This document shows positions 40,251 to 47,471 of a stretch of DNA of 64,000 bases, piece by piece. Numbering within the stretch: position 1 is the first letter of the stretch; the number at the start of each line of letters is the position of its first letter. The notes under the pieces are model-generated. The model had not been told where the DNA came from, searched no databases, and saw only the letters and a list, made by a program, of their open reading frames with translations. Made by a program: the position numbers and the translations under genes. Source of the stretch: Maricaulis sp963975345 (GTDB taxonomy: Bacteria > Pseudomonadota > Alphaproteobacteria > Caulobacterales > Maricaulaceae); assembly GCF_963975345.1 (NCBI RefSeq), contig NZ_CAXBGE010000014.1, positions 18,808-82,807 on the forward strand, in the 5' to 3' direction.

Positions 40251-42134
40251 CTATCGCCCGCCAGCCGCCAGTCGATGGATGGGCTCAGCCTGGCCGGGTT
40301 CCAACTGCCGGACCAATACGCGGCGCAGCGCAGCCACTTCGATCGGCTTTGCGAGGTAATCACAAAAGCCGGCCTCGGCGAGCGTGCGGCGATCAAGCTC
40401 CGAGGTCAGGGCTGTGACAGCGATAACCGGCACCAGTCTGGTCGCCGGATTTTCACGCAGCTGGCGAAGCGCCATATAACCATCCATTTCCGGCATCTGG
40501 ATGTCCATCAGGATGACATCATAGGCCTTGACCAGGCTCATCGTGATGGCTTCGACCCCGCTACTGGCGCAATCGATCGCGACAGTCTCGCCAAGCACGG
40601 ACTGGCGCAGCATTGCGGCCAGCACCAGCTGGTTGGTTTTGACATCATCAACCGCCAGAATCGAGATTGGCCTGCCCGGCCGGAGCGGCGGCATCTCCGG
40701 CTCAACCACCGCCTCCATCGAGCCGCTTCCCGGGCGGGCGCTAAACGAAAAGGTGAAGCGCGAGCCGATCCCGGCCTCGCTCTCGACACTGATCCGGCCG
40801 CCCATCTGATCGGCCAACTTGCGGCAAATCGCCAACCCCAGACCGGTGCCGCCATATTTGCGCGTCGTCGAACTGTCGGCTTGGCTGAAGGCATTGAAAA
40901 TCGTCGCGAGCTTGTCGTCAGCGATGCCCTCGCCACTATCACTCACTGTCAATCGGGTCTCGATCCGGTTGCCGGCGTCAGCGGTGCGCTGGGACAGTTC
41001 AACGGAGATCTGTCCGACACTGGTGAATTTGACGGCATTGCCGAGCAGATTATTGAGGATCTGCCGAATCCGAAGGGAATCGCCGAACACGATCGGAGCG
41101 GTAACGTCATGCTCAGCAAAGGCGAGCGGCAGCCCTCTGGCTTCAGCCTGCAGCCGCCAGTGGCCTGTGACGCTCGCGGCGAGTTCCACAAGATTCAGCT
41201 CGATTTCCTCAATCGCCACCGCATCGGCCTCTATTTTCGACATGTCGAGAATATCGTTGAGAAGTTCCAGCAAGTTTTCGCCCGAGTCATTGATCACGGC
41301 GAGGCTGTGCGATTGCCGTTCGGTCAGCCCCCCTTCGCCCTGCAAAACGCGGGTCATGCCCAGCACACCATTGAGCGGCGTACGGATTTCATGACTCATT
41401 ATGGCGAGAAATTCGGATTTGGAGTGATTGGCGGCCTCTGCGGCAGCAAGCGCGCCCTGTAAACGTTCATTGGCGTCTTCCAGATCAGTATTGGCGGCAT
41501 GCATGGCTGAGCGGAAGGTGGAGCCGAGAAACACCGTCCACAGGCAGGCGAAGCCGGTAACGATGGCCAACACGCCTACCAAGCCGGGCGACATCCGGTC
41601 GAGCGACGTGTCCGCCAAGTGCTGGCTGGCCATGACGACCGCCGTCAGAAGCGAGATGATGACTGCGCCGGACAGTGCGGCAGCGCGAGCACCCCAAGCG
41701 ACGTAAACGCCCAAGGCAATGCCGGGCAGATAGATCATTGACGGTGGAAATCCGCCTCGATTGCCCCAGATCGCCGCCAGCAAGGTGGCCAGGGTCACCG
41801 CCAGCACAAGAGCGATTGTCACATTCGGCCGATGAATTTTCAGCCCGACGACGCCAATCGCCGCGAAGACAAGGCCCGCTGCCAGGCCGAGCCCGGCCAT
41901 GCCGGGGCGCCCCTCGCCGGACAAAACCAGCACGAAGACATTGACCAAAGCTGTCACGACCATTGTGACGGTAAAGGCCAGCGCGACGCGATACCGGATC
42001 AAGCGGTCGAAATCGGTCTCGGCCGCAATGCCGATCAGCCTGTCCAAGCGTTTCCAGAAAATGACCAAATCTCCTACCCAAGCAACAGATAAGGCCCCAT
42101 GACGGGTTAATGTTCCGTGCGTTGAATTAAACAT
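40251..42134 (-). CDS. Hybrid sensor histidine kinase with N-terminal membrane domain
   Basis: 627 residues. Five or six membrane helices lie at about 50-205 (a MASE-like integral sensor with almost no periplasmic loops). A short coiled coil follows, then HisKA with the phosphorylated His248 (AIMSHEIRTPLNG). HATPase_c has LLGNAVKFT (N box), DSGEGIADD (G1) and GTGLGLAICRKLADQMGG (G2), and the C-terminal receiver has Asp544 (ILMDIQMPEMDG). No histidine phosphotransfer domain or response regulator gene is adjacent. The ATG at 42134 has GAGG five bases upstream. The gene converges with the ThDP enzyme and diverges from the MFS transporter. Confidence 0.93.
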   Translation of the reverse strand: MFNSTHGTLTRHGALSVAWVGDLVIFWKRLDRLIGIAAETDFDRLIRYRVALAFTVTMVVTALVNVFVLVLSGEGRPGMAGLGLAAGLVFAAIGVVGLKIHRPNVTIALVLAVTLATLLAAIWGNRGGFPPSMIYLPGIALGVYVAWGARAAALSGAVIISLLTAVVMASQHLADTSLDRMSPGLVGVLAIVTGFACLWTVFLGSTFRSAMHAANTDLEDANERLQGALAAAEAANHSKSEFLAIMSHEIRTPLNGVLGMTRVLQGEGGLTERQSHSLAVINDSGENLLELLNDILDMSKIEADAVAIEEIELNLVELAASVTGHWRLQAEARGLPLAFAEHDVTAPIVFGDSLRIRQILNNLLGNAVKFTSVGQISVELSQRTADAGNRIETRLTVSDSGEGIADDKLATIFNAFSQADSSTTRKYGGTGLGLAICRKLADQMGGRISVESEAGIGSRFTFSFSARPGSGSMEAVVEPEMPPLRPGRPISILAVDDVKTNQLVLAAMLRQSVLGETVAIDCASSGVEAITMSLVKAYDVILMDIQMPEMDGYMALRQLRENPATRLVPVIAVTALTSELDRRTLAEAGFCDYLAKPIEVAALRRVLVRQLEPGQAEPIHRLAAGGR

Positions 42135-42275
42135 GACCGCCTCAGGCTGGTCTCACCGGCGAAGCGTAAAGCTCAGGTCCGAGATTGTGATCGCCCCCCG
42201 GTTCGTGGCAGACCAATATTCAATCAGTCAGGCCGCGCCCGTTCACCAACACGGCACGGTGAAGGACCCAGCGCA

Positions 42276-43568
42276 ATGACCCCAGTGGGCAATGACGACA
42301 AGATGATCGACGAATACCGCAATGTTGCGGCCATTGTCGTCGCGCTGGCGCTGACCCAGGCGGCGACCGGGGCAATATCCATTGTCGGACCGCTGACCCT
42401 CATCGCACAAGGCGCTTCGACCCTGATAATCGGCGCCATCGCCTCGAGTTACGCGCTTGGCTTCGTGCTTGGCGCACGCATGGCGCCAGCGGAAATTCGC
42501 CAGATCGGGCATATCCGGGCGTTCGCCTTGTTTGCAGCGGGCGGATCACTGGCCGCCGCCGGGCTTTATCTCAGCACGCATACGGCCTGGTGGATGCTGA
42601 TGCAGGCCCTGATCGGGATGTCGGTCGCCGGCCTGTTGGCCTCCGGCGAAAGCTGGATTGCTGGCGCAGCGCCAGCCGCCCGGCGCGGCGCTGTGCTCGG
42701 CTTCTACCTGGTAACCTCAAAGCTCGGCTTCATGGCCGGACCGTTTCTGGCCGCCTATGTCAGTCCAGGCAGCGCGGCCGGCTTCCTGATCGTCAGCGCC
42801 CTGTTCACGGCAAGTCTGATCCCCGTCTCGGCGACGCGGCGGGCCGAACCGCCCCTGCCCAGCGCGGAACCGTTTGGACCGCTGCGATTGTGGAAAACCG
42901 CGCCCTCCGCCGTGATCGCCGCCTTCATTGCCGGCATCGTCAACGGGGCCGTGCTGCAGCTCTACGCCCTGTTTGTCGCCGACCTCTCGCCCGGCTCGGC
43001 GGCAACGATGGCAGCGATGTTCAATGCGGCCATGATTGGCGGCGCGGTGTTGTCCCAATGGCCGGCCGGGGTGATCTCCGACAATGTCGACCGGCGCGTC
43101 GTGATTGCCGCGCTGGCGAGCGTCAGCGGCGTCGCCGCTGTCTTGCTGGCCATTTTCGCCATGCATCTGCCCTTGTCTGTTGTCTTCGTGCTCGCCGGGA
43201 TCTGGGGCGCCGGATCCCTGTCCTATTATGGCGTCGCCGTTGCCCATGCTGCCGATCGCGCCGGCCAGGGCGAGGCCACGAACATGATGTCAGGTATCTT
43301 GATGATCTGGGCGACCGGCTCGATGATCGGCCCCGCGCTCGCCGGCGGTGTGATGAGTGCGGCGGGTTCAGGCTCGCTCTTCATGTTTGCCGCGATCGGA
43401 TTATTCGTCCTCGCCCTGGCGATGCTGTATCGCCGCGTTGGCACCGCTCAGGTGGCCGATTTCGATAAGGGCGAATTCTCGCCAAGCCTGGCCACCAGCT
43501 TGGCCGCCGCCGACCTTAACCCGATGAGTGATGGCGATGAGGACGCCGATACGGAAACGTCCGGCTGA
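42276..43568 (+). CDS. Major facilitator superfamily transporter (YcaD-like)
   Basis: 430 residues with twelve predicted membrane helices and no signal peptide. The two halves start around ALTQAATGAISIVGPLTLIAQG and AVIAAFIAGIVNGAVLQLYA. The pattern resembles the YcaD/UMF subgroup, in which the loop after helix 8 contains SDNVDRRVVI, matching the MFS loop consensus D-[RK]-x-G-R-[RK]. An acidic C-terminal tail of about 45 residues (DFDKGEFSPSL..DGDEDADTETSG) is longer than usual. The substrate is unknown. The ATG at 42276 has AGGA nine bases upstream. Confidence 0.88.
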   Translation: MTPVGNDDKMIDEYRNVAAIVVALALTQAATGAISIVGPLTLIAQGASTLIIGAIASSYALGFVLGARMAPAEIRQIGHIRAFALFAAGGSLAAAGLYLSTHTAWWMLMQALIGMSVAGLLASGESWIAGAAPAARRGAVLGFYLVTSKLGFMAGPFLAAYVSPGSAAGFLIVSALFTASLIPVSATRRAEPPLPSAEPFGPLRLWKTAPSAVIAAFIAGIVNGAVLQLYALFVADLSPGSAATMAAMFNAAMIGGAVLSQWPAGVISDNVDRRVVIAALASVSGVAAVLLAIFAMHLPLSVVFVLAGIWGAGSLSYYGVAVAHAADRAGQGEATNMMSGILMIWATGSMIGPALAGGVMSAAGSGSLFMFAAIGLFVLALAMLYRRVGTAQVADFDKGEFSPSLATSLAAADLNPMSDGDEDADTETSG

Positions 43569-43873
43569 TGATCCCCGGTCGCCGGCGCGGTAGCTGTGTC
43601 GCAACAGACCGTGTGCAGCTCGGGGCGAATAAAACATTCGTCAAATCTGAACTGAACAAACCGTCCGCCTTGAAATCGAGTTTTGCAGACGGCTGCTGAA
43701 TTCATGAGGAAAATGGCAATAAATATCGAATTTGTTTCTAATTTTTAGAGCCAGAGTCATTTTAAACACACCTGTATCTCTTGCCTTTTTGGGCAATTTC
43801 TTTATTAAATTCGACTGAATTCCCACTCATTCCACCTATCGGACTCAACCGTCACGAGGAGACTCACCCCCCT
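43569..43873. other. A/T-rich intergenic region upstream of the DJ-1-like gene
   Basis: No gene was found. From about 43690 to 43830 the sequence is much richer in A and T than the surroundings (for example ATAAATATCGAATTTGTTTC and TTTTAAACACACC). This is typical of a promoter or of foreign DNA. A GAGGAGA motif at 43856-43862 lies about 11 bases before the chosen start of the downstream gene. No -35/-10 pair or inverted repeat is convincing. Confidence 0.35.
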
Positions 43874-44395
43874 ATGAATCATGGCCAACGCCCCAACCGC
43901 ATCGCCGCTTTCGCCGCCGAAAAAGTCAACATCCAGCAATTGCAGGACGCCTCGGAAACCTTCGGACGCCATAATCGGCGCCTGACGCTTGTCTCCGACC
44001 AACAAGCCGCACTGCGCGGCTATAATGGCCCGTCCGAACTCAATTTCGCGATCACGGAAACGACGACCGAGTTGGATGCCAGTGATTATGAAGCCCTGGT
44101 CCTGCTCGAAGGCGCCACGCTGCTCGACGCCAGCGCCCACGCGCTGATCAAGCTCTTCCTGGCCGCCGACAAGCCCGTCATTGCCCTCACCGGCAGCGCC
44201 GCCTTGCTGTCCGACCACACCACGACCGCGATTGAAGCTCCCGCTTCCGCCGCTGCCATCCTGGGCGGCAATCTCTACGTCAATGCCGACGAAGATTGCG
44301 ATCTCAAGATCGTCGAAGCGATCGCCAAACACCTGCTGGCGACCAATGGTGGCGCCGCACCGGAAACCAAGCGCCGCGCCGGCGGCCGCTACTAG
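43874..44395 (+). CDS. DJ-1/PfpI-like (glutamine amidotransferase-fold) protein without the nucleophilic cysteine
   Basis: 173 residues from the ATG at 43874 (MNHGQRPNRIAAF). The core DYEALVLLEGATLLDASAHA ... LIKLFLAADKPVIALTGSAALLSD follows the strand-helix pattern of DJ-1/PfpI. In those proteins the last segment reads KPxAAICHGPxLL with the nucleophile Cys; here the equivalent residues are A-L-T-G-S, so no cysteine or histidine remains. In the large-subunit catalases a similar inactive domain occurs at the C-terminus. A structural or binding role is more likely than hydrolysis. A longer frame to 43781 has no conserved sequence. The first gene of a small plus-strand group. Confidence 0.65.
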   Translation: MNHGQRPNRIAAFAAEKVNIQQLQDASETFGRHNRRLTLVSDQQAALRGYNGPSELNFAITETTTELDASDYEALVLLEGATLLDASAHALIKLFLAADKPVIALTGSAALLSDHTTTAIEAPASAAAILGGNLYVNADEDCDLKIVEAIAKHLLATNGGAAPETKRRAGGRY

Positions 44396-44619
44396 CCGAC
44401 CGGTTTTTGCGAATAGAGCCGTAGGTCAGCCCAGCTTACCCTGATGTCAGGATTTGCGGGCTGGCCTGCGGGCAATTGGCTGGCCCAGCCCGGCGATCGC
44501 GGCCTCAGTGCTGCGACCGACCACCCGCACCGGCCGGAAAACGGCCCGTGCGTCATGATTTGCGCATTTTTTTTGGGCCTGATTCTTAGCCATAGCCCTC
44601 TCACCGTCAGGACCCGAAT
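44396..44619. other. Intergenic region between the DJ-1-like and Pmp3 genes
   Basis: Contains a possible hairpin CAGCCC ... GGGCTG (about 44429-44464) downstream of the DJ-1-like gene and a run of eight T at 44569-44576 preceded by a weak TGCG/CGCA stem. The second could be a factor-independent terminator. Both are low-confidence. No additional gene was seen. Confidence 0.3.
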
Positions 44620-44778
44620 ATGGACGTTGTCCGCATCCTTCTTTCCATCCTGCTGCCACCGCTCGGCGTCTTTCTGCAGGTCGGGATCGGTCTGCAATTC
44701 TGGATCAATGTCGTTTTGACCCTGCTCGGTTATGTGCCCGGGGTGCTGCATGCGGTATGGATTATCGCCCGCCGCTGA
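44620..44778 (+). CDS. Pmp3/YqaE-family small membrane protein
   Basis: A 52-residue frame easily missed by size filters. It reads MDVVRILLSILLPPLGVFLQ, then the second hydrophobic half with QFWINVVLTLLGYVPGVLHAVWII and a basic end ARR. Two membrane helices with the LPPLGVFLQVG and LTLLGYVPGxxHAxWI signatures are diagnostic of UPF0057/Pmp3 proteolipids, which are induced by cold, salt or other membrane stress in many organisms and affect membrane potential. It precedes the DUF4112 gene by 15 bp in the same direction. The size and both motifs make the call firm despite the length. Confidence 0.92.
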   Translation: MDVVRILLSILLPPLGVFLQVGIGLQFWINVVLTLLGYVPGVLHAVWIIARR

Positions 44779-44793
44779 CACGGATTCTGATCG

Positions 44794-45192
44794 ATGCAGG
44801 AAGACGAAACCGAACACCCCGACTTGGCTGCAAACGAGAACGGTGCGCGCGAATTGGCGCGGCTGGAATCGCTCGCCGACTGGCTCGACACCCGGTTCAG
44901 AATTCCCGGAACCTCAATTCGTTTCGGCCTCGACGGGCTGATCGGTCTCGTCCCCGGCCTCGGCGATCTGGCGATGCTGGCCCCCGCCTTCTATCTGATC
45001 GCCCGCGCCGCCGGCCTCGGCGCCCCACTGCATGTGCTCGCCCGGATGCTGATCAACACCACGCTCGACCTGGTCATCGGCGCCATCCCGATACTCGGCG
45101 ACATTTTCGACGTCGCCTTCAAGGCCAACCGCCGCAATGCCGCTTTGCTGGCACGGTTTTTGGAGCGCAAGAAGGACAGGCTTGGCCGGTAG
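44794..45192 (+). CDS. DUF4112 family membrane-associated protein
   Basis: 132 residues. An acidic N-terminal 20 residues precedes LESLADWLDTRFRIPGTSIRFGLDGLIGLVPGLGDL, the DUF4112 signature (RFxIPGTxxRFGxDxxxGLxPGxGD). Two hydrophobic segments (about 47-70 and 78-100) end in AIPILGDIFDVAFKANRRNAALL, the second copy of the P-x-x-GD motif. The function of the family is unknown; it is found next to small stress proteins in many proteobacteria. Here it follows the Pmp3 gene after 15 bp, so both are probably one operon. Confidence 0.88.
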   Translation: MQEDETEHPDLAANENGARELARLESLADWLDTRFRIPGTSIRFGLDGLIGLVPGLGDLAMLAPAFYLIARAAGLGAPLHVLARMLINTTLDLVIGAIPILGDIFDVAFKANRRNAALLARFLERKKDRLGR

Positions 45193-45289
45193 CGACGGGA
45201 GGCTCATGGCAATGCGGTGCCCAGCCTTTCCCTCGCAGCAGAACCAGCCCGCCGATTGTCCGACGCTTTGCAGACAGCTAAAAGGGCGG

Positions 45290-45496
45290 ATGAACAATAA
45301 CGCTCCCATCGCCTTGAACGCCTACGAAACGCTGGCCGAAGCCTATGCGGCGAAGGCCGAGACCAAGGCTGAGAACGGCTATAATGAACACCCGGCCATT
45401 CGCTCCGTCATTGGATCGGCGCGCGGGCCTCGTGTGCTTGATGCGGGGTCCGGCCCAGGATTTCTGTCCCGCGACCTGCTTGAGGGCGGGGCATGA
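45290..45496 (+). pseudogene. Truncated class I SAM methyltransferase (first 68 residues only)
   Basis: A good start (ATG at 45290 with AAAGGG just upstream) leads into MNNNAPIALNAYETLAEAYA and the SAM-binding motif I, RVLDAGSGPGFLSRDLLEGGA, where the frame stops. Whole enzymes of this kind have about 200-260 residues, so motifs II to IV are missing. The next 110 bp (45497-45608) contain no continuation in another frame that I can recognise, so deletion or replacement rather than a simple frameshift is likely. It lies directly next to the CPBP protease gene, whose 3' end could have landed there by rearrangement. Confidence 0.7.
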
Positions 45497-45608
45497 CGCG
45501 TCCAACCTTCATGGTGATTGAGGCTTCGCTGGCTTGATCGCCCAGGAACGGATTTCGCTTGGCTGCGCAACGAGGAGCCAGCCAAAACCGCAAGCGTTCT
45601 GAAGGCGT

Positions 45609-46523
45609 TCAACGATCTTTCGCCGTTGCGAAGCGCCCCTTCTTCCACGCGACACCCAGAAATATCATGCTGGCGAGCAGAGATATGAAAAGCGCCGCCA
45701 AACTGGATTCAGGTCCAAAGCCACCGCCGCTCAATATCGGCGCGACTCCGTCGACGGGGAGGGTCTGCAGGGGGCCGCCAGCGAAGTCGCTGAGCCCCGA
45801 CACGGCGCTCCCGAAAACCCAGCCCTGCACGAAATTCCATCCGGCATGCATGCCGATCGACATCCAGACCCGCCCGGTGAGCAGGTAGAGCCCAATACCG
45901 ATGCCTTCGCCGGCGACGAGACACAGCGCAGCGAAGACCGTCGCGTCCGGATTCAAAAGATGAAGCCCGCCGAACAAGCTTGCACTCAAAATCAGGGCTG
46001 GAACGACACCTGCGGCGCGCCAGAGCAGGCGGAAGATAATGATCCGCATCAGAACTTCCTCGATCACCGCAGACTGCACGCTCTCTTTGAGCGACTCCGC
46101 AAGCTGCGTGATCGGCGTGCCCGAGATCGCGACCCAGCCCGCGATCCACATCAACCCGATAATACTCGCGATCAAAACACCGCCAATGATGACGCCGATA
46201 CCGAGATCGGGCAGCAAGCGGCGAAGGCCGAGTTCGGGTATTCCGCGGCGTTCGACGAATGCGACTGTGAGCGCGTAGACACCCAGCATCGTGATCGAAC
46301 CGATGATCACGGCCATCAGGCGCGCGTCGGTCGGCGCAGCGGCGCGCGATGTGAAGGCTTCGCCGGAAGCCATCGCGAAGAGCCTGAGCGTGGCGTCAGC
46401 CGAAACATTGAAAGCCATGATGCACAAGACTGCCAACACGACGAGCCATACCAGCGCTCTGGCCCAGCGCCACCGTCCAGGCACCAACCATCCAGCCTGC
46501 CCCAATGCGATATTCACAACCAT
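45609..46523 (-). CDS. CPBP-family intramembrane metalloprotease
   Basis: 304 residues from the ATG at 46523 (GGAGA eight bases upstream). It has about eight membrane helices. The CPBP/CAAX protease signature is complete: EEVLMR (155-160) as the catalytic EExxxR, then FGGLHLLNP (second motif with His) and MHAGWNFVQG (third motif with H and N). Bacterial members act in membrane protein turnover, peptide maturation or bacteriocin immunity. The gene is divergent from a MarR gene and has a strong promoter with two dyads next to it, so it is probably regulated by that MarR protein. No peptide or bacteriocin gene is visible nearby. Confidence 0.9.
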   Translation of the reverse strand: MVVNIALGQAGWLVPGRWRWARALVWLVVLAVLCIMAFNVSADATLRLFAMASGEAFTSRAAAPTDARLMAVIIGSITMLGVYALTVAFVERRGIPELGLRRLLPDLGIGVIIGGVLIASIIGLMWIAGWVAISGTPITQLAESLKESVQSAVIEEVLMRIIIFRLLWRAAGVVPALILSASLFGGLHLLNPDATVFAALCLVAGEGIGIGLYLLTGRVWMSIGMHAGWNFVQGWVFGSAVSGLSDFAGGPLQTLPVDGVAPILSGGGFGPESSLAALFISLLASMIFLGVAWKKGRFATAKDR

Positions 46524-46596
46524 CTTCGTTTCTCCAATACCCATCCCCGAGGCCACCGCAAACTTCGCTGCGACACTATGAGCCGACGCAGAGCAG

Positions 46597-46667
46597 GCCG
46601 GACACGTGTCCGGCGAAGCCCCAACGAGGCGAACTTATAATATCTTCATGCAAAGATAGTTTGTCAA
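46597..46667 (-). promoter_or_regulatory. Promoter of the CPBP protease gene with two dyad operators
   Basis: Reading the minus strand, -35 TTGACA (46667-46662) and -10 TATTAT (46642-46637) are separated by 19 bp. The dyad TATCTT-N6-AAGATA (46641-46658) covers the spacer and touches the -10 element. Just downstream of the expected start lies a perfect 18-bp palindrome GCCGGACACGTGTCCGGC (46597-46614), about 75 bp before the ATG of the protease gene. The MarR gene faces the other way 100 bp further on. Repression by the MarR protein at one or both dyads is inference. Confidence 0.7.
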
Positions 46668-46766
46668 GAATTGTCTTTACGTGAAGGTTTTTATCGCGAT
46701 ACCGTAGCTGGAAGGCATCCTGCGAGGCAGGCAGGCAAGAGTGGCAACGGCTCAGGCGGAGATGGA

Positions 46767-47261
46767 ATGAAAAAGAACAACACGCCTGACCGGGTTGATG
46801 CCCTGATTTCGGAATGGAATCGCGAAGACCCGGAGCTGCGAGCCGAACCCATGCAGGTTGTCGGGCGTATCATTGGGCTCGGCCGTGCCTATCAAAGCGA
46901 TGTCACCGCGTTGTTGCGGCCGCACGGACTCTCCTATTCGGACTTCGACGTCATCGCGACGCTGCGTCGCTGCGGCAGGCCCTACGCGCTCACACCAACC
47001 CAATTGCAGCAAAGCGTTCTGCTCACCTCCGGGGCGATGACGGCGTGCCTGCGGCGGTTGGAGCTGCGTGGCCTGATCTGCCGGCAAGCCGATGCCGAGG
47101 ATGGTCGACGCTCAGTGGCCAAGCTGACAAGCAAAGGCGAGGGTCTGGTCGATAGGCTGATTGAGCCCCGGTTCGAACTTGCTGGAGCAGCGCTCGCGGC
47201 CCTCGACTCAAGGCAGATAGAGGCGCTCACCACTCTGCTGCGCAAACTTGAGCGCATTTGA
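46767..47261 (+). CDS. MarR-family transcriptional regulator
   Basis: 164 residues from the ATG at 46767 (GGAG upstream; MKKNNTPDRVDAL). Winged helix-turn-helix protein: dimerisation helices at both ends, HGLSYSDFDVIATLRRCG, recognition helix region TPTQLQQSVLLTSGAMTACLRRLELRGL, and wing with the conserved DAEDGRRSVAKLT (the D-x-R-D-x-R-motif variant DGRR). The N-terminal extension NREDPELRAEPMQVVGR is common in actinobacterial and alphaproteobacterial members. It is divergent from the CPBP protease gene, the typical layout of MarR regulators and their target. The ligand is unknown. Confidence 0.93.
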   Translation: MKKNNTPDRVDALISEWNREDPELRAEPMQVVGRIIGLGRAYQSDVTALLRPHGLSYSDFDVIATLRRCGRPYALTPTQLQQSVLLTSGAMTACLRRLELRGLICRQADAEDGRRSVAKLTSKGEGLVDRLIEPRFELAGAALAALDSRQIEALTTLLRKLERI

Positions 47262-47324
47262 ATTGCCGCCAGAGAATCGGCACAACGCCGCAATGACGGC
47301 TGGCCAATCGCGAATTTCAGGGAA

Positions 47325-47401
47325 TGGTAGGCCCGGAGGGACTCGAACCCCCAACCAAGCGGTTATGAGCCGCCGGCTCTAACCAGTTGAGCTACAGGCC
47401 C
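47325..47401 (-). tRNA. tRNA with CAU anticodon, probably tRNA-Ile2
   Basis: A complete 77-nt cloverleaf with encoded CCA on the minus strand: acceptor 5' GGGCCTG pairing with CGGGCCT, D arm GCTCAACTGGTTAGAGC, anticodon stem GGCGG/CCGCT around CTCATAA (anticodon CAT) and T arm GGGGG TTCGAGT CCCTC. The variable region TGGTT and the stem following the anticodon resemble tRNA-Ile2(CAU) of Escherichia coli (ileX) rather than the elongator Met tRNA, so the C34 is probably modified to lysidine. The initiator tRNA features (C1 mismatch, GGG/CCC stem) are absent. Base pair 1-72 is G-U. Confidence 0.9.
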
Positions 47402-47471
47402 GCTCGACAAGCGAGGCCGCCATCGATACTGCGTCTTGCCGCGTGCGCCAAGGCGTTGCGGCAGGCGATGG

